Source of the DNA: Woeseiaceae bacterium
Lineage (GTDB): Bacteria > Pseudomonadota > Gammaproteobacteria > Steroidobacterales > Woeseiaceae
Length of the DNA stretch: 64,000 nucleotides
Assembly: GCA_028279985.1 (NCBI GenBank)
Contig: JANQMR010000015.1
Coordinates: 43,433-107,432, forward strand
Direction of reading: 5' to 3'
Shown here: positions 26,189-34,685 of the stretch, piece after piece
How the letters are laid out: every line of letters starts with the position of its first letter
Position numbering within the stretch: the stretch's first letter is position 1
The notes under the pieces: model-generated
What the model was told of the DNA's origin: nothing
The model's input: the letters and a program-made list of their open reading frames with translations, nothing else
Database searches by the model: none
Position numbers and translations under genes: made by a program

Positions 26189-27685
26189 ATGAAGCTCGAC
26201 CGGTTCATTCGCGTTGCCCTTGGGCTGCTGATTTTTGTCGTATTCCTGGTCGCGATCGGCGGTCTGCTGTTTTTCACTCAGACGGCGCTCAACGTCTGGG
26301 ACCGGTTGGCGGAAGGGCCGGCAGTACTTCGTTACGTTTACACCGGCGCCATGCTGGCGCTGTTTGCCGCCGCCGTGTACCTGGTCTGGCGCCTGCTGGT
26401 GCGCCGGCCGGTGCGTGCGGTCGAGCCGCCTTCCGCGGACCGGCTCACCCGCTCCGAGATCGAGGACCGTTTGCGGCATGCGGATGCGGTCGGCGTCGAC
26501 GTTGCCGAGGCGCAGGCGGAGCTTCGCGAGCTTGCTGAACGCCAGGAATCGGGCGCCGTGCATCTGTGTTTTTTCGGCGAGGTCAGCACCGGCAAGAGCT
26601 CGCTGATCAAGGCGCTGGTGCCCGAGGCCGAGGTCCGGATCGATGTTGCCGGCGGTTCGACGGTCGACGTACGCCATTATCGCTGGCGCGACGATCGGGG
26701 TACCGAGATACGGCTGGCCGACGTGCCCGGCACCGGCGGGCACGACGCGGGCCTGGACGAAATGGCGCTGGAAGAGGCGCGTCGCGCCGAAGTCGTGTTG
26801 TACGTCTGCGAGGGTGACCTGAATCGTGCCGAGGCAAGCTCGATTGCCCGTTTGCTGGAGCTCGACAAGCCGTTGATCCTGGTCATGAATAAGTCGGATC
26901 GTTACACGCACGAAGAGCAGGCGGCCCTGATGCAGCGGCTGCTGGAACGCCTCGATACCTTGGGCGGCGACGTGCGGCGCGACCGCATCGTCGCCGTGTC
27001 CGCCGGCGGCGTCGCCGACATCGTCGAGCGCCGGCCGGACGGTTCGGAAACCGTCGTACGCCGTCGCCGGCCGGCCGATATCGGCGTGTTGGTCGTAGCA
27101 ATCAACCGCCTGCTCGAATTCGGGGCCGAGCCGATCGACGTACGGCGCAATCGCGCCGTGTTTCGTCTCGCCGCGGAAAAACTGGCCGAGGCCGAGGAGC
27201 AGTACCGGGCACAGCGCTCGGAGCAGATCGTCCGCAACGCGACCCGCCGTGCGGTGATCGGCGCGTTGGCGGCGGTGAGCCCCGGCACCGACATACTGAT
27301 CCAGGGTTACGTCGGCACGACGATGACCCGCGAGCTTTGTAAGCTGTATGGTGCCGCGCCGCGCGATCTCGACATCGAGGAGTTTTTGAACCTGAGCCAG
27401 AGCCGGGTCGGCAATGCCCTGCCCCTGACCCTGGCCGTCGCCGGCAACGGTCTCAAGGCCTTCCCGGGCATCGGCACCGTGGCCGGCGGGCTGGTACACG
27501 CGGTGGCTTACGGGCTGATATTCGACGCACTCGGCAGGAGCCTGATGCTGACTTTGAGCAAACACGGCGAGCTGATGCCGGATCAGGCCGCACAGGAATT
27601 CGAGGAGGGTATCGGTGAGCGTCTGGAAGCGGGTGTACGGCGCGTTGCCAAGATGGCCCTGGCGGAAAAAGCCAAAGGCCGCTGA
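26189..27685 (+). CDS. membrane-anchored GTPase with C-terminal DUF697-like domain
   Basis: Two N-terminal transmembrane helices (about 10-31 and 48-70) precede a GTPase domain of the Era/dynamin-like type. It has G1 GEVSTGKSS (130-138), G3 DVPG (178-181) and G4 NKSD (234-237). After about residue 320 a helical, membrane-interacting region resembles DUF697 (TRRAVIGALAAVSPGTDILI, then LPLTLAVAGNGLKAFPGIG). The protein has 498 residues. It overlaps the next GTPase gene by 71 bp, so the two are expressed together. Possible roles are membrane stress response or remodelling, as suggested for YcjX/YcjF- or dynamin-like bacterial GTPases, but none is established for this gene. Confidence 0.87.
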   Translation: MKLDRFIRVALGLLIFVVFLVAIGGLLFFTQTALNVWDRLAEGPAVLRYVYTGAMLALFAAAVYLVWRLLVRRPVRAVEPPSADRLTRSEIEDRLRHADAVGVDVAEAQAELRELAERQESGAVHLCFFGEVSTGKSSLIKALVPEAEVRIDVAGGSTVDVRHYRWRDDRGTEIRLADVPGTGGHDAGLDEMALEEARRAEVVLYVCEGDLNRAEASSIARLLELDKPLILVMNKSDRYTHEEQAALMQRLLERLDTLGGDVRRDRIVAVSAGGVADIVERRPDGSETVVRRRRPADIGVLVVAINRLLEFGAEPIDVRRNRAVFRLAAEKLAEAEEQYRAQRSEQIVRNATRRAVIGALAAVSPGTDILIQGYVGTTMTRELCKLYGAAPRDLDIEEFLNLSQSRVGNALPLTLAVAGNGLKAFPGIGTVAGGLVHAVAYGLIFDALGRSLMLTLSKHGELMPDQAAQEFEEGIGERLEAGVRRVAKMALAEKAKGR

Positions 27686-28994
27686 GGCGGATTCGGACGA
27701 CGGCGCGGACCACCTGGAGATGGCCCGCGAGAGTCTTCGCGAGCTGATCGAGGATTCGCGTTTGCCCGCCGGCGTGCGCGATTCCCTGGCGCACGATTAC
27801 GCCGCCGTCGAATCGATGCTGGACAAGCTGGAGCACGGTCACCTGCACCTGGCCGCCTTCGGGCGGGTCAGTACCGGTAAGTCGTCTCTGCTGAACGCCC
27901 TGATCGGCAAGCCGGTGTTCGCCGCGAGTCCCTTGCACGGCGAGACCAAGTTCTCGGCGATCGAGGCCTGGCAGGAGGTGGAGGCCGGCGGCGTCTACCT
28001 GATCGACACGCCGGGCCTGGACGAAGCCGGCGGCGAGCAACGCGAGGAACTCGCTCGCGAGGTGGCCGGCCGCGCGGATCTGGTGCTCTTCGTGCTCGAC
28101 GGCGATATCACCGAAACCGAGCTCGATGCGCTCAAGACCCTGCTGGCACAGGGCAGGCCGGTCATCGTCGTGCTCAACAAGCGCGACCTGTACACCGACG
28201 AAGAAGTCGAGGCCCTGCTCGCGTCGATACGGCGGCGGACGGTGGACATCGTCGACGATGCGCACGTGATCGCGGCGGCGGCCGAGCCCAGGTCGCGCAC
28301 GGTCGTATCGATCGCCGAGGACGGCGGTGAAACGACGTCGCTACGCGAGCAGCCGCCCGACGTCGAGGCCTTGCGCCTCAGGCTTTGGGAGATTCTCGAA
28401 GCCGAGGGCAAGACGCTCGCGGCCCTGAACGCCAGCCTGTTCGCATCGGACCTGAGCGATCAGGTCGGCCGCCGCATTCTCTCGGCGCGCCGCGAGATCG
28501 GCGACCGGCTCACCCGCACCTATTGCGTGGCCAAAGGCGTTGCCGTCGCGTTCAATCCGGTGCCGGTGGCCGACCTGTTCGCCGCCGCGTTCATCGACGT
28601 CGGCATGATCGTGCACCTCTCGCGGGTGTACGGATTGCCCCTCAGCCGGCGCGAGGCCGGTTCGCTGATCGCCGTCATCATGGCCGAGTCGGCGGCGCTG
28701 ATGGGCACGGTCTGGGCGCTGCACTTCGTGTCTTCCGCGCTCAAAGTCGGTACCGGCGGGCTGTCCACCGTGGTCACGGCAGGCGCGCAAGGCGCGATTG
28801 CGTATTACAGCACCTATCTCGTGGGTCGCGTCGCCGCCGAGTATCTCGCGCAGGGTAAATCCTGGGGCGACGGCGGCCCCAAACGGGTCGTGCAACAAAT
28901 CCTGGACAGCCTGGACCGCGACACGGTACTGAGAGACGCCAGGCGCGAAATCCAGGCACGCCTGGGCAAGCGGCGGGAGCAAAGCGCTGGATAA
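27615..28994 (+). CDS. second GTPase of the pair, with C-terminal hydrophobic domain
   Basis: The 459-residue product has a basic N-terminus, helical lead (about 33-75), GTPase motifs G1 GRVSTGKSS (83-91), G3 DTPG (131-134) and G4 NKRD (188-191). A C-terminal helical region follows with hydrophobic stretches (AFNPVPVADLFAAAFIDVGM, LIAVIMAESAALMGTVWAL). The start is GTG 27615, with GAGGAGGG a few bases upstream, inside the upstream GTPase gene. The two proteins are paralogue-like in their G domains but differ in membrane topology: the first has N-terminal helices, this one only C-terminal ones. They may form a hetero-oligomer on the membrane. Function is inferred only. Confidence 0.87.
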   Translation: MSVWKRVYGALPRWPWRKKPKAAEADSDDGADHLEMARESLRELIEDSRLPAGVRDSLAHDYAAVESMLDKLEHGHLHLAAFGRVSTGKSSLLNALIGKPVFAASPLHGETKFSAIEAWQEVEAGGVYLIDTPGLDEAGGEQREELAREVAGRADLVLFVLDGDITETELDALKTLLAQGRPVIVVLNKRDLYTDEEVEALLASIRRRTVDIVDDAHVIAAAAEPRSRTVVSIAEDGGETTSLREQPPDVEALRLRLWEILEAEGKTLAALNASLFASDLSDQVGRRILSARREIGDRLTRTYCVAKGVAVAFNPVPVADLFAAAFIDVGMIVHLSRVYGLPLSRREAGSLIAVIMAESAALMGTVWALHFVSSALKVGTGGLSTVVTAGAQGAIAYYSTYLVGRVAAEYLAQGKSWGDGGPKRVVQQILDSLDRDTVLRDARREIQARLGKRREQSAG

Positions 28995-29349
28995 GGAAAC
29001 CCGGCTCAAGCGATTATGGGAAACGATCCTCGAAGTGCCGCCGGGGGCGGTCGCAAGTTACGGCCAGATCGCCGAGCTCGCCGGCATTCCGCGAGGCGCC
29101 CGGCAGACGGCTTACGCGTTGCGGGTTGCTCCGGACGGGCTCGAGCTGCCGTGGTTTCGTATTATCACCGCGTCGGGCAAACTGGCTTTCGCCGAGGACA
29201 GCGCGCCGTTTCGCAAACAAAAACGCCTGCTCGAAGCCGAGGGGGTGCGGGTGATCGGGGGCCGGGTGGACATGGCGAAGTATCGCTGGCAACCGGACCT
29301 CGACGAGCTGTTGTGGAAGCCCACTGCGGCATGGGACGAAGGCGATTGA
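28987..29349 (+). CDS. alkyltransferase-like (ATL) DNA-repair protein
   Basis: The product matches the DNA-binding domain of O6-methylguanine methyltransferase: PPGAVASYGQIAELAG, then GARQTAYALR. The active-site Cys of the PCHRV motif is replaced by Trp (LPWFRIITASG), the mark of ATL proteins such as YbaZ, which bind O6-alkylguanine and flag it for nucleotide-excision repair rather than transfer the alkyl group. The only start that keeps the whole domain is CTG at 28987, eight bases after GGGAG and overlapping the upstream stop. A GTG at 29035 would remove the first helix (LKRLWETILEV). No ATG, GTG or TTG lies between the frame's preceding stop at 28930 and the domain, so I favour CTG. Confidence 0.88.
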   Translation: MDKETRLKRLWETILEVPPGAVASYGQIAELAGIPRGARQTAYALRVAPDGLELPWFRIITASGKLAFAEDSAPFRKQKRLLEAEGVRVIGGRVDMAKYRWQPDLDELLWKPTAAWDEGD

Positions 29350-29430
29350 TCCCCGTCGTCGTTGCCGGAAGCTTGCCGCGGAATAAACACTCAACTCAAA
29401 GCAAAACACTCAAAGCACGAGAGACGACAA

Positions 29431-29928
29431 ATGACGACGGTGATTTTCTCGCACGGCCAGGAGAGCGGCCCCTGGGGCACCAAGATTCGCGCGATGGCGG
29501 CGATGGTGAGAGGACTGGGCCTTACGGCGGACAGTATCGACTACCAGGGTATCCCCGATCCGGGCGACCGGGTGGACAAGCTGATTGCCGAATGCCGCGA
29601 CATCGACGAGTCGCCGATCCTCGTCGGGTCGAGCATGGGCGGGCACGTCGCAACCGCGGCCGCCGACACGCTCGGCGCCGCCGGGGTTTTCGTACTGGCC
29701 CCTGCGTATTACATGCCCGGTTACGAGGCGCTGACGCCGAATCCGCCCAAGGCTCCGCTGACGATCGTACACGGCTGGCATGACGACGTCGTGCCGGTGG
29801 ACAACAGCATCCGCTTCGCCAGGTCGTGCAGCGCGACCTTACATCTCGTCGACAGCGGCCACCGGTTGACGTCGCACATCGACGAGATCAACGATCACCT
29901 CGAACGTTTCGTCAAGACTATTTCGTGA
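29431..29928 (+). CDS. small alpha/beta hydrolase
   Basis: This 165-residue protein has a compact alpha/beta-hydrolase fold: SHGQESGPWGTK oxyanion region, nucleophile elbow GSSMGG, aspartate in HGWHDDVVP and histidine in SGHRLTSH. The size matches the YqiA/UPF0227-like esterases. No signal peptide, so cytoplasmic. The start is ATG 29431, which gives the expected N-terminus MTTVIFSHGQESG. It follows the ATL gene by 81 bp and may be independently transcribed. The substrate is unknown. Confidence 0.85.
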   Translation: MTTVIFSHGQESGPWGTKIRAMAAMVRGLGLTADSIDYQGIPDPGDRVDKLIAECRDIDESPILVGSSMGGHVATAAADTLGAAGVFVLAPAYYMPGYEALTPNPPKAPLTIVHGWHDDVVPVDNSIRFARSCSATLHLVDSGHRLTSHIDEINDHLERFVKTIS

Positions 29929-30019
29929 AGCGAGCGATCCCTGAGCCGGCCTGCAGCCGCACAGGTTCATCGGAAAATCAACGGTTTGTTCGGCGCCGCT
30001 TTTGGGTAGACTTGCCGCC

Positions 30020-32497
30020 ATGAACGCCGCTGGCCTCATCTTCAGGCCGCTTTATTGGTTCGCCGGCCAGATGTTCGCAATATGGGCGCGGCCGACCGTT
30101 CAGCCCGACGCACCGGCGGACCTGATCACCGACAAGACCGCGGCCGTTTGCTACGTGCTTGAGACGGGCGGTCTGGCGGACCTGCTCGCCGTGGAACGCG
30201 CCTGCCGGAAACACTACCTGCCGAGCCCGAGCGAGCCGTTCACCTGCCGCGGCCTGAAAGAGGCGCGGCGGGTGATCGCGTTGCGACGCAAGAAGGGTTT
30301 CATGTTCCGGCGCCCGTCGCCGAAAGGTTCGCCGCGACTCAAACGACTGGTCGAAACGGCTTGCGATACGCGGCAGGAGCTGTTGTTGGTTCCGGTAGCG
30401 CTTTATTGGGGACGGACGCCGCATCGCGAACGTTCGGTGTTCAAGCTGTTGTTCTCGGAGAACTGGGACGTCATGGGGCGTACCCGCAAGTTCTTCGCGA
30501 CGCTCTTGTTCGGTCGCAACACGCTGCTCAGATTCAGCCGGCCGCTGCCGCTGAGCTCGATCGTCTCCGAGGACCTGGAACCCAATCTCGCCTATCGCAA
30601 GGTCTCGCGGATATTGCGGGTTCACTTCCGGCAGGGCAGGGCCGCGACGGTCGGTCCCGATCTGTCCAATCGGGCGGCGATGCTCGACTATGTGATGAAC
30701 ACGCCGGGCGTGCGCCGGGTGATCGATGCCGATGCGGGCAGCAGCCCGCGGGCGCGCGAGCGCGCGGAGCGCAAGGCGCGCAAGTACGTGACCGAGATCG
30801 CGGCCGACATGTCCTATGGCACCGTGCTGGTCGCCGAGCGGTTCCTGCGCTGGTTGTGGAACCAGATTTACGACGGCATCGAGCTCGGACACGTCGAACG
30901 GCTACACGCCGTCGCGGGTGACAGCACCATCGTTTACGTGCCCTGTCACCGCAGCCATTTCGATTACCTGTTGTTGAGTTACATCGTCTACGAAGAATCG
31001 CTGCAGATTCCGCACGTCGCGGCGGGCATCAATCTCAACCTGCCGGTCGTCGGCAGGATACTGCGCCATGGCGGTGCGTTTTATCTGCGCCGAAGCTTCA
31101 AGGGTAACCGGCTCTATGCTGCGGTGTTCGATGCGTATCTGCACCACATCCTCGCACGCGGCAATTCGGTCGAATACTTCGTCGAGGGCACCCGCAGCCG
31201 CACCGGACGGCTCCTGGAGCCCAAAGGCGGCCTGCTGGTCATGACCGCACATTCCTACGTCCGTAATCCGCGTCGTCCGCTGGTGTTCGTGCCGGTGTAC
31301 TTCGGCTATGAAAAGCTGATCGAAGGGGGCTCGTTCATCAGCGAGCTGGGCGGTGCGGAAAAAGAACGGGAATCGCTGCTGGGATTGCTGCGCTCGGTGA
31401 AATCGCTGCGCGAGAACTTCGGCAAGGTTTACGTCAACATCGGTCACCCGATCGAGCTCGGGCCGCTGTTGGATCGGATACACCCCGACTGGCGCGACGA
31501 CACCGGCAACAACGGCGAACGGCCCGCGTGGCTGGGCGACGTCGTCGACGAGCTCGGCCGCGAGATCATCGACGGAATCAACGCGGCAGCGGCGGTGACG
31601 CCGATCAGCCTGCTGGCCTTCGTGCTGCTGTCGACGCCCAAACAGAAGATCGGTGAAATCGAGCTCAAGCGCCAGCTACGATTGAGCCTCGATTTGCTCG
31701 AGCGTTTCCGATACTCCGATTCGGTGACCCTGCCCGATCTCGATCCCGACCAGATTATCGCCCACGGCGAGTCTCTGCGCGCGATCAGCCGAAGTTCGCA
31801 CGTCACCGGCGACGTCATCCACATGGCCGAGCGCACGGCCGTGCTGATGACCTACTTTCGCAACAACATCCTGCACCTTCTGGCCGTGCCGGCGGCGGTG
31901 GCCTGCTGTTTCATCCAGGGCCGGCAGCTCGAACACGCCGAGCTGCAGCGGCTGGTCCGGCTGATCTATCCGTTCGTACGCAAGGAACTCTCCCTGCACT
32001 GGGAAACGGGAGACATCGACGACGTCACGACCGAGGCGATCGAGGCCTTGATCGCGCGCGAGCTTCTGACCCGCGGCAGCGACAAGAAGATGCTGGTCCG
32101 GCCTCCCGCCGGGTCCGCCAAGGCCTTCCAGTTACTCATGCTCGGCCAGTCGACGGTGCCGATGCTACAGCGGTTTTATCTTGCAATCGCGATCCTCGTC
32201 AGCCACGGCCCGGGAACCCTCAGCCGCAGCCGCCTCGAAAGTCTCTGCGAGCAAAGTGCGGAACGCCTGTCGCTGATTTACGGCCTGCACTCGCCGGACT
32301 TTTTCAACCGGACCCTGTTCCAGGACTTCATCAGGAAACTGCAGGAGTTGAACGTCGTGCGCAAGAACGACGATGGCAAGCTCGAGTTCGACGACAAGAT
32401 CAACAGCATCGGCGCCGACGCGCGGCTGGTGCTCGGCGAGGAGATACGTCACAGCATCCTGTCGATGACGCTGCCGGCACCGGGGGGTGAGGAATGA
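30020..32497 (+). CDS. plsB: glycerol-3-phosphate 1-O-acyltransferase
   Basis: PlsB is the inner-membrane enzyme that acylates position 1 of glycerol-3-phosphate, starting phospholipid synthesis. The 825-residue protein has the acyltransferase blocks in order: H310-x4-D315 (PCHRSHFDYLLLSY), GGAFYLRRSFKGNRLY, VEYFVEGTRSRTGR and VFVPVYFGYEKL. The length matches E. coli PlsB (about 800). The ATG at 30020 was preferred to the in-frame TTG at 30002. The last codons and stop lie in the first copy of a 55-bp triplicated sequence that extends to the start of trhO. Confidence 0.97.
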   Translation: MNAAGLIFRPLYWFAGQMFAIWARPTVQPDAPADLITDKTAAVCYVLETGGLADLLAVERACRKHYLPSPSEPFTCRGLKEARRVIALRRKKGFMFRRPSPKGSPRLKRLVETACDTRQELLLVPVALYWGRTPHRERSVFKLLFSENWDVMGRTRKFFATLLFGRNTLLRFSRPLPLSSIVSEDLEPNLAYRKVSRILRVHFRQGRAATVGPDLSNRAAMLDYVMNTPGVRRVIDADAGSSPRARERAERKARKYVTEIAADMSYGTVLVAERFLRWLWNQIYDGIELGHVERLHAVAGDSTIVYVPCHRSHFDYLLLSYIVYEESLQIPHVAAGINLNLPVVGRILRHGGAFYLRRSFKGNRLYAAVFDAYLHHILARGNSVEYFVEGTRSRTGRLLEPKGGLLVMTAHSYVRNPRRPLVFVPVYFGYEKLIEGGSFISELGGAEKERESLLGLLRSVKSLRENFGKVYVNIGHPIELGPLLDRIHPDWRDDTGNNGERPAWLGDVVDELGREIIDGINAAAAVTPISLLAFVLLSTPKQKIGEIELKRQLRLSLDLLERFRYSDSVTLPDLDPDQIIAHGESLRAISRSSHVTGDVIHMAERTAVLMTYFRNNILHLLAVPAAVACCFIQGRQLEHAELQRLVRLIYPFVRKELSLHWETGDIDDVTTEAIEALIARELLTRGSDKKMLVRPPAGSAKAFQLLMLGQSTVPMLQRFYLAIAILVSHGPGTLSRSRLESLCEQSAERLSLIYGLHSPDFFNRTLFQDFIRKLQELNVVRKNDDGKLEFDDKINSIGADARLVLGEEIRHSILSMTLPAPGGEE

Positions 32498-32612
32498 AGT
32501 CCGTTACGATGTCTTGTCGATAGCGCTGCCGGCACCGGGAGACGAGGAATGAAATCCGTTACGGTGTCTTGTCGGTAGCCGCGCCCGCGCCCGGGGATGA
32601 AGAATGAAAGTC
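32470..32612. repeat. 55-bp unit in three tandem copies spanning the plsB stop and trhO start
   Basis: Copies begin at 32470, 32525 and 32580. Equivalent positions are exactly 55 bp apart: the three ATG codons after a GAGGA or GAAGA sequence are at 32494, 32549 and 32604. Copies 1 and 2 are close (GCTGCCGGCACCGGG shared; GAGGAATGAA shared). Copy 3 is more diverged and carries the real trhO start. Copy 1 contains the plsB stop. Confidence 0.95.
32494..32578 (+). other. two nine-residue mini-ORFs ahead of trhO
   Basis: ATG at 32494 encodes MKSVTMSCR then TAG (ends 32523). ATG at 32549 encodes MKSVTVSCR then TAG (ends 32578). Both have the same GAGGA ribosome-binding sequence as part of the 55-bp repeat and mimic the trhO start MKVAS. 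They could be translated decoys or upstream ORFs. Confidence 0.5.
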
Positions 32613-33515
32613 GCGTCGTTTTATCGTTTTCTGGATGTCGACCGGGTGGAGCCGTTTCGCGACGAGCTGCTGTCGTGTTGCCGGCAGTCGGACCTGCTCG
32701 GTACCGTGCTGGTGGCGGCCGAGGGAATCAACGGTACCTTGGCGGGGGACGGCGACGCGATACGCGGTATTTTCCGGTGGATCGAAGAACGCCTGGCCTT
32801 GGCCGCTCCGATCGAAGCTCGCTGGACGGAGGCGCAAACGGCGCCGTTCAGGCGCCTGCGCGTGCGACTCAAAAAGGAGATCGTGACCTTGGGCCGCCCC
32901 GACGTCCAGCCGCAGCGAAAAACCGGTGTCCGTGTTCCGCCCGGGGAGTGGAATACGCTGATCGAGAATCCCGAGGTGCTGGTCATCGACACCCGCAATC
33001 GCTACGAAGTCGAAGTCGGAACCTTTCCACGCGCGATGGACCCCGGTACCGCCAGCTTTCGCGACTTCCCGAAGTTCGCCGAGGCCCTGGCCGAGTCGGA
33101 GCGCAAGCGGCCGCTGGCCATGTTCTGTACCGGCGGGATTCGCTGCGAAAAAGCCACCGCGCTGATGCTCGAGCTCGGTTTCGAGGAGGTCTATCAGCTA
33201 GAGGGCGGCGTGCTCAACTACCTTTCGACCGTACCGGCGGCAGAGAATCGCTGGGATGGCGAGTGTTTCGTATTCGACACCCGGGTGGCGGTCGATCGTG
33301 ACCTTGCCGAAGGCGGTTATGTGCAATGCCATGCCTGCCGCCGCCCGTTGGCCAGCGAAGATATCGCGTCGCCGGATTACCGCGAGGGTGTGTCCTGCCC
33401 GCATTGTGTCGGCGATCTCGCGCCGGACCGCAGGGAGCGCCTCGAGGAACGGCGCCGCCAGGTTGCGCTCGGCGAGGCGCGCGGCACGCCGCATATCGGC
33501 CCGACCAAGCCCTGA
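32604..33515 (+). CDS. trhO: tRNA uridine(34) hydroxylase, rhodanese family
   Basis: TrhO (YceA) uses oxygen to hydroxylate U34 of certain tRNAs, a step towards 5-(carboxy)methoxyuridine. The 303-residue product has the N-terminal UPF0176-type domain (FYRFLDVDRVEPFRDELL; VAAEGINGTLAG). The rhodanese domain carries the catalytic C175 (FCTGGIRCEKATALML, second Cys 181). A C-terminal Cys-rich zinc-like region follows (CHACRRPL and CPHC). Length agrees with E. coli YceA. The ATG lies in the third copy of a 55-bp tandem repeat, with AGAAG as a weak ribosome-binding site; copies 1 and 2 contain decoy starts. Confidence 0.95.
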   Translation: MKVASFYRFLDVDRVEPFRDELLSCCRQSDLLGTVLVAAEGINGTLAGDGDAIRGIFRWIEERLALAAPIEARWTEAQTAPFRRLRVRLKKEIVTLGRPDVQPQRKTGVRVPPGEWNTLIENPEVLVIDTRNRYEVEVGTFPRAMDPGTASFRDFPKFAEALAESERKRPLAMFCTGGIRCEKATALMLELGFEEVYQLEGGVLNYLSTVPAAENRWDGECFVFDTRVAVDRDLAEGGYVQCHACRRPLASEDIASPDYREGVSCPHCVGDLAPDRRERLEERRRQVALGEARGTPHIGPTKP

Positions 33516-33551
33516 CTCGAGAACCCCGGTTCCTGTCTGCCCGGGTCCCGG

Positions 33552-33767
33552 TCAGGCGTCGAGATCCGGTATCAACTCGCTTTCCAGCGTCGCGATCATG
33601 TCCTTTAGCAAGAGCTTTCGTTTTTTCAGCCGGCGGATACGCAATTGATCGACCATCGGATCGTGCTGCAGACGGTCGATCAGGTAGTCGAGGTCCCTGT
33701 GACTGACGCGCAATTCGCGCAGGCGTTCGAGCTGCTTGAAGGATTCGGTGTCTACTTTGCCCGTCAT
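33552..33767 (-). CDS. DUF465 (YdcH-like) small protein
   Basis: The 71-residue protein is a helical hairpin of the DUF465 family: LRVSHRDLDYLIDRL, then IRRLKKRKLLLKDMI, a very conserved pattern in proteobacteria. The function is unknown; family members are small cytoplasmic proteins. The gene is monocistronic on the minus strand, between trhO (convergent) and cysQ (same strand, 64 bp upstream). Confidence 0.9.
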   Translation of the reverse strand: MTGKVDTESFKQLERLRELRVSHRDLDYLIDRLQHDPMVDQLRIRRLKKRKLLLKDMIATLESELIPDLDA

Positions 33768-33831
33768 TCAGGTCCGTGCCGGCGCTCACCTCTGTCAGAT
33801 GGCACCGTATGCCTCCGCCATTACAGGGATG

Positions 33832-34647
33832 CTACTCGCGCTCGGGTATCAGCGCCAGCCAGTCGCGGTCCGCCGGCCCGACGACCACGAAGTCGGGGTT
33901 TAAGATCTGTTCTTTTTCATTGTAGGACAGCGGATTGCCATCGAGCCGAAGGACTGCGCCACCGGCCTGCTCGACGACTGCCTGCGCAGCCGCGGTGTCC
34001 CATTCGGAAGTCGGTCCGAGGCGCGGGTAGACGTCGGCGCGGCCTTCGGCGACGACACAGAACTTGAGCGAGCTGCCCATTGCCACCAGTTCGGGCGCCA
34101 GCCCGCAATCGTCTAGCGCCGCGAGGAAGGCGTCGAGGCTCTTGCCCCGGTGCGAGCGGCTGCCCACGACCCGTACCCGTTCGCCGCTCGTTTCGGCGAC
34201 GCGTATCGGCTCGGGCGGCGTGCCGGCGACACGCAATTCCGCGCCATGACCTTCACAGCCCACGTAGGTTCGGGCTTGCACCGGTACGTGAACGACGCCC
34301 AATACCGGCCGCCGGCCTTCGATCAGGGCGATGTTCACGGTGAATTCGCCGTTCCTGTTGACGAACTCCCGCGTGCCGTCCAGCGGGTCGATCAACCAGT
34401 AACGCGGCCAGGTCCGCCTGAGCTCGAACGGCGGCAGGCCGGATTCCTCGGAGATGATCGGGATGTCTGGCGTCAAGGCCTCGAGGCCCGCGGCGATGCG
34501 CCGGTGGGCGGCGAGGTCCGCCTGCGTCAGCGGCGAGTCGTCCCCTTTGCTTTGAACGTCGAAATCGGTGGCGTAGACTTCGAGTATTGCCCGGCCCGCG
34601 TCCTCGGCAAGATCCACGGCGGGTGTCATCAGTTTTTCGAGGTTCAT
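33832..34647 (-). CDS. cysQ: 3'(2'),5'-bisphosphate nucleotidase
   Basis: CysQ dephosphorylates 3'-phosphoadenosine-5'-phosphate (PAP) to AMP, removing the by-product of sulphate assimilation. The 271-residue protein has the inositol-phosphatase-superfamily metal site: E67/E68 in IISEESG, and D87-x-x-D90-G-T (WLIDPLDGTREFV). The C-terminal motif is LGPTSEWDTAAAQAVVEQAGG. The ATG at 34647 is 38 bp from the divergent yrfG start, so the two genes share a very short promoter region. Confidence 0.95.
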   Translation of the reverse strand: MNLEKLMTPAVDLAEDAGRAILEVYATDFDVQSKGDDSPLTQADLAAHRRIAAGLEALTPDIPIISEESGLPPFELRRTWPRYWLIDPLDGTREFVNRNGEFTVNIALIEGRRPVLGVVHVPVQARTYVGCEGHGAELRVAGTPPEPIRVAETSGERVRVVGSRSHRGKSLDAFLAALDDCGLAPELVAMGSSLKFCVVAEGRADVYPRLGPTSEWDTAAAQAVVEQAGGAVLRLDGNPLSYNEKEQILNPDFVVVGPADRDWLALIPERE

Positions 34648-34685
34648 GTGTTAAATCCCGGCTGGCGGATGCGCAGTATAAGGCA

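Noticed and set aside
25886..27565. 559-residue minus-strand frame opposite the first GTPase gene
   Set aside because: Shadow of the GTPase and peptidase genes; no motifs and no start with a ribosome-binding site.
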